Positions 14,600 through 19,832 of a stretch of DNA of 19,832 nt are shown one piece after another. The position numbers were made by a program, and so were the translations under genes. The DNA is from Syntrophomonas sp. UBA4922. Its GTDB lineage: Bacteria > Bacillota > Syntrophomonadia > Syntrophomonadales > Syntrophomonadaceae. A model generated the notes under the pieces. The model saw only the letters and a program-made list of their open reading frames with translations. It was not told the origin of the DNA and made no database searches. The stretch spans positions 102,203 through 122,034 of the forward strand of contig DHBS01000028.1 of the NCBI GenBank assembly GCA_002398825.1. The letters are read 5' to 3'. Position 1 is the first letter of the stretch. Every line of letters starts with the position of its first letter.

Positions 14600-15253
14600 A
14601 TGGAAGTTTCAGCAGCAATGGTAAAGGAATTGCGTGAAAGAACCGGCGCGGGCATGATGGACTGCAAAAACGCCCTGGTATCGTGTGAAGGGGATGTTGA
14701 GAAGGCCATCGATGAACTGCGGGCCAAGGGGCTGGCCAAGGCCGCCAAGAAAGCCGGCCGGATAGCCAGCGAAGGTTTGGTGGTTTCATATATTCATGGC
14801 GGCGGACGCATTGGGGTTCTGGTGGAAGTCAACTGTGAAACCGATTTTGTGGCCAAAACCCCGGAATACAAACAGCTGGCTTATGACATCGCCATGCAGA
14901 TAGCCGCCTCCAATCCCACTTATGTCAGGCGCGAAGAGGTCCCGGCCGTAGAAATGGAGCGGGAGCGCCAGGTATTGAGAGCCCAGGCCCTGGAAGAAGG
15001 CAAGCCGGAGAAAATCATCGAGAAAATGATCGACGGACGCATCGAAAAGTACTATAAGGAAAACTGCCTCATGGAGCAGCCCTTTATTAAAGATCCTGAC
15101 AAGACCGTGGAACAGCTCATCCATGAAACGATCGCCCGCATCGGCGAAAATGTCAATGTGCGCCGTTTCGCACGCTATGAGGTGGGCGAAGGCATTGAAA
15201 AAGAAAAGGCTGATTTTGCCTCAGAGGTTATGGCCCAGATTCAATCCAAATAA
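14600..15253 (+). CDS. tsf: Translation elongation factor Ts
   Basis: EF-Ts is the nucleotide exchange factor of EF-Tu. The 217-residue protein is the short form with one central domain, as in Thermus and several Clostridia, not the ~290-residue form of E. coli and Bacillus. Motifs: KELRERTGAGMMDCKNAL (9-26, UBA-like domain contacting EF-Tu) and the core motif CETDFVAKTPEY (79-90, the TDFV contact). The start ATG 14600 has AGGAGG 9 nt upstream. The stop overlaps an ATG formerly available to pyrH, but the pyrH ribosome site lies downstream. Confidence 0.97.
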   Translation: MEVSAAMVKELRERTGAGMMDCKNALVSCEGDVEKAIDELRAKGLAKAAKKAGRIASEGLVVSYIHGGGRIGVLVEVNCETDFVAKTPEYKQLAYDIAMQIAASNPTYVRREEVPAVEMERERQVLRAQALEEGKPEKIIEKMIDGRIEKYYKENCLMEQPFIKDPDKTVEQLIHETIARIGENVNVRRFARYEVGEGIEKEKADFASEVMAQIQSK

Positions 15254-15279
15254 TGGGACAGAGCGGGGAGGTTGACAGT

Positions 15280-15996
15280 TTGCGGAGCCCCAAATACAAA
15301 CGCATCATTCTCAAACTCAGCGGAGAAGCCCTGTCTGGGAATGATAGTTACGGCATTAATCCAGAAACCCTATCCACCATCGCCGCCCAGGTTATTGAGG
15401 TGGCTCAATTGGGGGTAGAAGTAGCAATAGTGGTTGGCGGGGGCAATATCTGGCGTGGGGTGGCCGGCAGTGCCAAAGGCATGGATCGTGCTACCGCTGA
15501 TTTCATGGGTATGCTGGCAACTGTCATCAATGCCCTGGCCCTGCAGGACGCCCTGGAATCGAAGGACTACCCCACCAGAGTGATGTCAGCCATAGAGATG
15601 AGGGAGGTCGCCGAACCTTATATCAGGCGGCGGGCCATCCGCCATCTGGAAAAAGGCCGGGTGGTGATCTTTGCCGCCGGGACCGGCAACCCCTACTTCT
15701 CTACCGACACTGCCGCAGCATTGCGCTCTGCGGAGATCGAAGCCGAAGTAATTCTGATGGCTAAAAAGGTTGATGGGATTTATGACAGCGATCCGGTGGT
15801 AAACCCCGAGGCCAAGAAATTCACCGCACTGGATTATATCGATGTTATCAATATGGGCCTTGGGGTGATGGATTCCACGGCCGCCTCACTGTGTATGGAT
15901 AACAACATCCCCATTATTGTCTTTGATTTGAATCAGCAAGGCAATATCTTAAAGGCGGTCATAGGGGAGAAGATTGGCACTTATGTAGGGAGGTAA
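15280..15996 (+). CDS. pyrH: UMP kinase
   Basis: PyrH phosphorylates UMP to UDP with ATP in pyrimidine synthesis and belongs to the amino-acid-kinase fold, usually as a hexamer. Visible motifs: PKYKRIILKLSGEAL (4-18), VVGGGNIWRG (51-60), ATADFMGMLATVINALALQDAL, FAAGTGNPYFSTDTAAALRS and AKKVDGIYDSDP. I chose TTG 15280 because GGGGAGG (15265-15271) lies 8 nt upstream and the N-terminus then fits the family (238 residues). An ATG at 15253 overlapping the tsf stop would add nine residues, with no good ribosome site. frr follows after 4 bp. Confidence 0.96.
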   Translation: MRSPKYKRIILKLSGEALSGNDSYGINPETLSTIAAQVIEVAQLGVEVAIVVGGGNIWRGVAGSAKGMDRATADFMGMLATVINALALQDALESKDYPTRVMSAIEMREVAEPYIRRRAIRHLEKGRVVIFAAGTGNPYFSTDTAAALRSAEIEAEVILMAKKVDGIYDSDPVVNPEAKKFTALDYIDVINMGLGVMDSTAASLCMDNNIPIIVFDLNQQGNILKAVIGEKIGTYVGR

Positions 15997-16000
15997 ACCG

Positions 16001-16558
16001 ATGATCAGAGATATCATTAACGATGCTGAAGACCGCATGAAAAAGAGTATGGAGCATCTCACCAAAGATCTGGCTTCATTGAGGGCAGGGCGTGCCAATC
16101 CTGCCATGGTGGAAAAGCTCAGTGTGGATTACTATGGGGTCGGCACACCCATAAACCAGCTGGCTAATATAACCGTGCCGGAAGCCCGGCTATTGGTGAT
16201 TCAGCCCTGGGATAAGTCCATAATAGCCGATATAGAAAAATCTATCATGAAATCTGATCTGGGGATAACCCCCAGCAATGATGGCAATGTGATCCGCATA
16301 GCCATACCACAGCTCACCGAAGAACGGCGCAAAGAGCTGGTCAAGGTGGTCAAGAAGAGGGCTGAGGAGGCCCGGGTTGCGGTGCGCAATATTCGCCGTG
16401 AAGCCAATGACATGCTCAAATCCAGCGAGAAAGACAAACTCGTCTCCGAAGATGAGAGCAAAAAGGGCGCCGACGAAGTGCAAAAACTGACCGACCGGTA
16501 TGTCAAGAACGTAGACGCCATTCTGCAGACCAAGGAAAAGGAAATCATGGAGGTATAG
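16001..16558 (+). CDS. frr: Ribosome recycling factor
   Basis: RRF, with EF-G, splits the post-termination ribosome. The 185-residue length is standard. Motifs: MKKSMEHLTKDLASLRAGRANPAMVEKLSVDYYGVGTP for the first helix and domain II start, NVIRIAIPQLTEERRKELVK in the middle, and VRNIRREANDMLK plus the C-terminal KLTDRYVKNVDAIL helix. It starts 4 bp after the pyrH stop, behind GGGAGG. The order pyrH-frr-uppS-cdsA is widely conserved. Confidence 0.98.
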   Translation: MIRDIINDAEDRMKKSMEHLTKDLASLRAGRANPAMVEKLSVDYYGVGTPINQLANITVPEARLLVIQPWDKSIIADIEKSIMKSDLGITPSNDGNVIRIAIPQLTEERRKELVKVVKKRAEEARVAVRNIRREANDMLKSSEKDKLVSEDESKKGADEVQKLTDRYVKNVDAILQTKEKEIMEV

Positions 16559-16565
16559 TTGCGGG

Positions 16566-16629
16566 TTTTATTTCCAGTCTAGTGCGGTTATAATATTGAG
16601 TAAACTACTATACCCCCTCATGGGGGTAT
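16566..16629 (+). promoter_or_regulatory. Possible uppS promoter followed by a perfect 5' hairpin
   Basis: A perfect TATAAT (16589-16594) follows frr, but the -35 at 17 bp (TTTTAT, 16566-16571) is weak. Ten to fifteen nt after the expected start is a perfect 8-bp hairpin: ATACCCCC (16610-16617), TCAT loop, GGGGGTAT (16622-16629). No U run follows, so it is unlikely to be a simple terminator. It may stabilise the mRNA 5' end or act as a weak attenuator (inference). Confidence 0.45.
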
Positions 16630-16654
16630 TATCGTTTCGGAGAGAAGGGATAAA

Positions 16655-17398
16655 GTGGGTGCTGGGAGCGAGGATCTGCCACGCCATATTGCGGTGATAA
16701 TGGATGGCAACGGGCGCTGGGCCAAAAAGCGGTTAATGCCCCGGACCATGGGGCACAGAGCAGGTATGAGCGCTTTAAAGCGACTGGTTAAGTCGATGGG
16801 CGAGCTCAATATCCCCTATCTGACGGTTTTTGCTTTTTCCACAGAAAATTGGCGGCGCCCCACTGAAGAAGTGGATTACCTGATGAACCTCCTGGTGGAA
16901 TACCTGTTTAAGGAACTGCAAGAACTCCATGAAAACAATGTAAAAATCAATATACTGGGGGATTACCGTTTATTGCCACCGAGGTGTCGGCTGGAATTGG
17001 AAGAGGCCTTGAAAAAAACCAGGAATAATGACGGGTTAACCTTCAGCATCGCCCTCAATTATGGAGCCAGACATGAAATCCTGGCTGCAGTGAAGAAAGC
17101 CGCCGCTTTGGTGGCTGGTGGAAAGATGTCGGCCGATGCCATCGATGAGGGTTTTTTTTCGTCATTGCTGTCCACTGCCGATCTGCCTGACCCGGACCTG
17201 CTGATCCGCACCGCCGGAGAGATGCGCATCAGCAACTTTTTGCTCTGGCAGATCGCCTATACCGAAATATGGGTAACCCAACGGCTGTGGCCCGATTTCA
17301 GCCAACAGGATCTCTTGCAGGCCATCGCTGATTTTAAGAACCGGGATCGCCGTTTCGGCGGACTGAGCCGACAGGATAAAGGTGAAAAACATGTTTAA
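16655..17398 (+). CDS. uppS: Undecaprenyl diphosphate synthase (isoprenyl transferase)
   Basis: UppS condenses FPP with eight IPP units to make the C55 lipid carrier of peptidoglycan and wall polymer synthesis. The 247-residue protein has the cis-prenyltransferase signatures: HIAVIMDGNGRWAKKR (11-26, catalytic D17), GHRAG, FAFSTENWRRP, and near the C-terminus LLIRTAGEMRISNFLLWQIAY, ending with the WPDF region. The start is GTG 16655 with AAGGGA a few bases upstream. The end overlaps the cdsA start by 8 bp. Confidence 0.96.
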   Translation: MGAGSEDLPRHIAVIMDGNGRWAKKRLMPRTMGHRAGMSALKRLVKSMGELNIPYLTVFAFSTENWRRPTEEVDYLMNLLVEYLFKELQELHENNVKINILGDYRLLPPRCRLELEEALKKTRNNDGLTFSIALNYGARHEILAAVKKAAALVAGGKMSADAIDEGFFSSLLSTADLPDPDLLIRTAGEMRISNFLLWQIAYTEIWVTQRLWPDFSQQDLLQAIADFKNRDRRFGGLSRQDKGEKHV

Positions 17399-18179
17399 AA
17401 CCAGGGTAATCACCGCCCTGACCGGCGTCACCATCATCCTGTTCTGCCTCTATCAGGGCGGAATGTTTTGGAAAGGCCTGTTTTTCGTTATGGCGGTAGT
17501 ATCGCTTTACGAATATCTAGACATGATGAAGCACAAAAACATTCCGGTACTGTGGCTGCCGGGTTATGGCCTTTTGCTCCTCTTGTGGGCTGCTCCGCTC
17601 CTGTCTGAAGAGTTGATCTGGGCAGGTCTTACGGCAGTCGGCCTGGCGATGGCGGCTTTCGGGGTATGGTCCTATCCCCGCATTACTATCGCAGAGCTTT
17701 CCTTAAACTTGTTCGGGCCGTTTTACCTGGGTTTAACCCTGCAGTATTCCCTGCGCGTGTTAAACCTGGCCGATCCTTTTTTGATCATGCTGTTGGCTCT
17801 CCTGTTGACCTGGGCCAGCGATGTGGGGGGCTATGCGGTGGGCATGTTATGGGGGAAGCGCAAGCTGGCGCCTCAATTGAGCCCCAAAAAAACCTGGGAA
17901 GGCGCTCTGGGCAGCGTGTTATTCTGCCTCTTTATTGCGCTGACATATGCTCATTTTACTGCGCTAGCTCCGGTAAAGAGCGCATATCTTATAATATTAG
18001 CACTGCTGGCCAGCCTGGCAGCCCAGCTGGGTGATTTATTTATGTCGGCAATAAAACGTTATTTCGGTGTTAAGGACAGCGGTTTTATCATCCCGGGGCA
18101 TGGCGGCATGTTAGACCGCTTTGACAGCTTTATCTTGGTACTGCCGCTGGTATACTACGGCTTTCATTTCCTGATGTAG
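17391..18179 (+). CDS. cdsA: Phosphatidate cytidylyltransferase (CDP-diglyceride synthase)
   Basis: CdsA makes CDP-diacylglycerol from phosphatidic acid and CTP, the branch point to all phospholipids. The ~262-residue integral membrane protein has about seven or eight hydrophobic helices and the C-terminal CdsA signature (about 219-246): SAIKR, KDSG, PGHGGMLDRFDS. An upstream PKKTWEGALGS motif is also typical. I chose ATG 17391, with AAAGGTG 6 nt upstream; GTG 17382 lies within that ribosome site. It overlaps uppS by 8 bp. Confidence 0.95.
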   Translation: MFKTRVITALTGVTIILFCLYQGGMFWKGLFFVMAVVSLYEYLDMMKHKNIPVLWLPGYGLLLLLWAAPLLSEELIWAGLTAVGLAMAAFGVWSYPRITIAELSLNLFGPFYLGLTLQYSLRVLNLADPFLIMLLALLLTWASDVGGYAVGMLWGKRKLAPQLSPKKTWEGALGSVLFCLFIALTYAHFTALAPVKSAYLIILALLASLAAQLGDLFMSAIKRYFGVKDSGFIIPGHGGMLDRFDSFILVLPLVYYGFHFLM

Positions 18180-18215
18180 CACCAGCCCAACCATATATAA
18201 AAAGGAGGGTGCCAG

Positions 18216-19340
18216 ATGGATCCGGAATTGCTCAAATACACCAAAACTTTTATCAAACTGGGAATTGCTGTTCTGGTTCTGGTGATAATCTATCTGTTCA
18301 TGTCGGTTGTGGCCCCTGCCCTGATTGCTGTTTTGGCCCGGCTTCCCGAGGTGTTCCTGCCTTTTATCATCGCAGTTTTGCTGGCGGTATTGATTGAGCC
18401 CCTGGTGGTGTTTTTTGAGGTAAAACTGAAGTTTAACCGCGCCCTGGCCACATCAGCCAGCCTCCTCCTGGTGGTAGGGGCCTTTATTTACCTGGTTTCG
18501 CTGGTGGTCTCGGTGGTGATCAGCGAGATAACCCGTCTATTCCCGCTGCTGGCGAATTATTCGGATCAGGTGGCGGCGCAGATCATCGACGCCGTCAGCA
18601 ATTTTCAATGGTTTTATGTACAGCTCAATCTGCCCCCTGCCGCCCAGGCGGCTATCGAAAACAATCTGCAGAAAGGCGTGGATGTGCTTTCCGGCTTAAT
18701 GAACAGCACCATTGACGGCCTGACCCAGTTATTGTTGATACTGCCCGGACTCCTGGTTTTCATGATAATCACCACCGTAGCCACTTATTTTATTATCAAT
18801 GACCGTTCCGTGATCAGAACCTTCATCCTGAGCAGCCTGCCAGGGAGCTTCCGCTCTCAGACCAATAATGTGGTCACCCAGCTATTTCAGGCTTTGACCG
18901 GCTTCGCCAAGGCCTATAGCATTCTCATCACCATCACAGCCATCATCACCATGGTCTCCCTGAAGCTGCTGGGAATTAAATATATCCTCACCATCGGGCT
19001 CCTGGTAGGGCTTTTGGATATCATGCCGGTGTTAGGCCCCGGGGTGGTATTTCTGCCCTGGGCTTTATACAATATCTTGGTTGGCCAGACCGGTCTGGGG
19101 GTAAGCCTTCTGGTGATTTATTTGGTGATTTCAGGGGTGCGCCAGGTTTTAGAGCCTAAAATAGTAGGAGACAATATAGGCCTTCACCCCCTGGCCACTT
19201 TGATCTCTTTATATGTCGGCTTGCAGCTGGCCGGAACCACCGGACTCATCCTGGGCCCGGTGCTGCTGGTCATACTGATCGCCAGCCACCGGGCCGGCAT
19301 GCTGGAGCGTTTTGATTGGAGGAAAAAAAATGAGGTCTGA
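18216..19340 (+). CDS. AI-2E family transporter (PerM/YtvI-like permease)
   Basis: The 374-residue protein has the AI-2E-family layout: two or three N-terminal helices (about 15-90), a central soluble segment (about 115-165, PLLANYSDQVAAQIIDAVSNFQ), then a block of helices with the conserved GLLVGLLDIMPVLGPGVVFLPWAL segment and RQVLEPKIVGDNIGLHPLATLISLYVG near the C-terminus. Family members include Na+/H+ antiporters, the B. subtilis sporulation protein YtvI and E. coli TqsA/PerM; the substrate cannot be read from sequence. It has a good AAAGGAGGGTG ribosome site. It lies between cdsA and dxr, which are usually neighbours, so it appears to be a local insertion. Its end overlaps dxr by 11 bp. 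Confidence 0.9.
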   Translation: MDPELLKYTKTFIKLGIAVLVLVIIYLFMSVVAPALIAVLARLPEVFLPFIIAVLLAVLIEPLVVFFEVKLKFNRALATSASLLLVVGAFIYLVSLVVSVVISEITRLFPLLANYSDQVAAQIIDAVSNFQWFYVQLNLPPAAQAAIENNLQKGVDVLSGLMNSTIDGLTQLLLILPGLLVFMIITTVATYFIINDRSVIRTFILSSLPGSFRSQTNNVVTQLFQALTGFAKAYSILITITAIITMVSLKLLGIKYILTIGLLVGLLDIMPVLGPGVVFLPWALYNILVGQTGLGVSLLVIYLVISGVRQVLEPKIVGDNIGLHPLATLISLYVGLQLAGTTGLILGPVLLVILIASHRAGMLERFDWRKKNEV

Positions 19341-19832
19341 CGGCAAAACCGGAGTGGTGGTATTGGGATCAACTGGATCGATCGGCCGCCAGGCCCTGGA
19401 TGTGATCGATAAATACCGGGATCGTTTCAGCCTGCTGGGCATAGCGGCATATAACGAAGCAGCCTTGCTGCAAGAACAGATAGCAAAATTTCAGCCCCGG
19501 ATGGTGAACGTAACCGACCAGAGGGCATATATGGCCTTAAAAGCGGGCTTGCCTGCAGGAACAGGGCTATCCCTGGGTATGGAGGCCATGTGTGAACTGG
19601 CTGCCTGGCCTGAAGCCGATATTGTCCTGGTGGCAGTAAGCGGGGCTATAGGCATAGAACCAACCCTGACCGCGATTGCAGCCGGCAAACGGGTGGCCCT
19701 GGCCAATAAAGAAACCCTGGTTGCAGCCGGGGATCTGGTAATGCACCGGGCGGCCCGGGAGGGAGTCATGATTTTGCCGGTGGACAGTGAGCATTCCGCG
19801 ATTTTTCAATGCCTGGCCGGGGAAGAAGCCCA
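19330..19832 (+). CDS. dxr: 1-deoxy-D-xylulose 5-phosphate reductoisomerase, N-terminal part
   Basis: Dxr (IspC) converts DXP to MEP with NADPH, the committed step of the non-mevalonate isoprenoid pathway that feeds UppS upstream. About 167 residues are visible; the window end cuts the gene. The NADPH motif VVVLGSTGSIGRQAL is at 9-23, ALANKETLVAAG follows, and VDSEHSAIFQCL carries the metal ligands D152 and E154. The ATG at 19330 lies after GGAGG (19319-19323), overlapping the end of the permease gene. Confidence 0.96.
   Translation, partial: MRSDGKTGVVVLGSTGSIGRQALDVIDKYRDRFSLLGIAAYNEAALLQEQIAKFQPRMVNVTDQRAYMALKAGLPAGTGLSLGMEAMCELAAWPEADIVLVAVSGAIGIEPTLTAIAAGKRVALANKETLVAAGDLVMHRAAREGVMILPVDSEHSAIFQCLAGEEA

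Overview
The window looks like chromosomal DNA of a motile Gram-positive bacterium of the Clostridia (Firmicutes). This rests on gene order: a flagellar/chemotaxis (fla/che) operon of the Bacillus subtilis type, ending in sigD and a swrB-like gene and followed by rpsB-tsf-pyrH-frr-uppS-cdsA-dxr, plus CheC and CheD and a short EF-Ts. GC content is moderate, and a FapA (DUF342) gene lies between sigD and swrB. An anaerobe of the Syntrophomonas/Desulfotomaculum/Pelotomaculum type fits, but I cannot fix the genus from sequence alone.

Region 1 (1-11306) is the distal part of the fla/che operon, all on the + strand with almost no gaps: the end of flhA (with a one-base frameshift in a C8 tract), flhF, flhG, a YcgR/PilZ c-di-GMP receptor, cheB, cheA, cheW, cheC, cheD, sigD, fapA, a small unknown gene and a swrB-like gene. 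It joins flagellar export and placement (FlhA/F/G), c-di-GMP motility control (PilZ), chemotactic signalling and adaptation (CheA/W/B/C/D), and the motility sigma factor.

Region 2 (about 11288-13698) is an insertion into an otherwise conserved junction. Two direct-repeat copies of about 150 bp, roughly 90% identical by eye, flank a 2.1 kb cassette. The cassette encodes a membrane-anchored glycerophosphodiester phosphodiesterase (GDPD)-like protein and two small, unrecognised multi-pass membrane proteins. Each repeat carries an intrinsic terminator followed by a sigma-A-type promoter. It therefore looks like a duplicated 'swrB terminator + rpsB promoter' unit with the cassette captured between the copies. 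This is the most unusual part of the window.

Region 3 (13663-19832) is the ribosome/lipid housekeeping cluster: rpsB with a structured leader, a strong terminator, tsf, pyrH, frr, a hairpin and possible promoter, uppS, cdsA, an AI-2E-family permease and the start of dxr (cut by the window end). It covers translation (S2, EF-Ts, RRF), UMP phosphorylation, and envelope lipid and isoprenoid precursor synthesis. No tRNA, rRNA, CRISPR array, transposase or integrase was seen.
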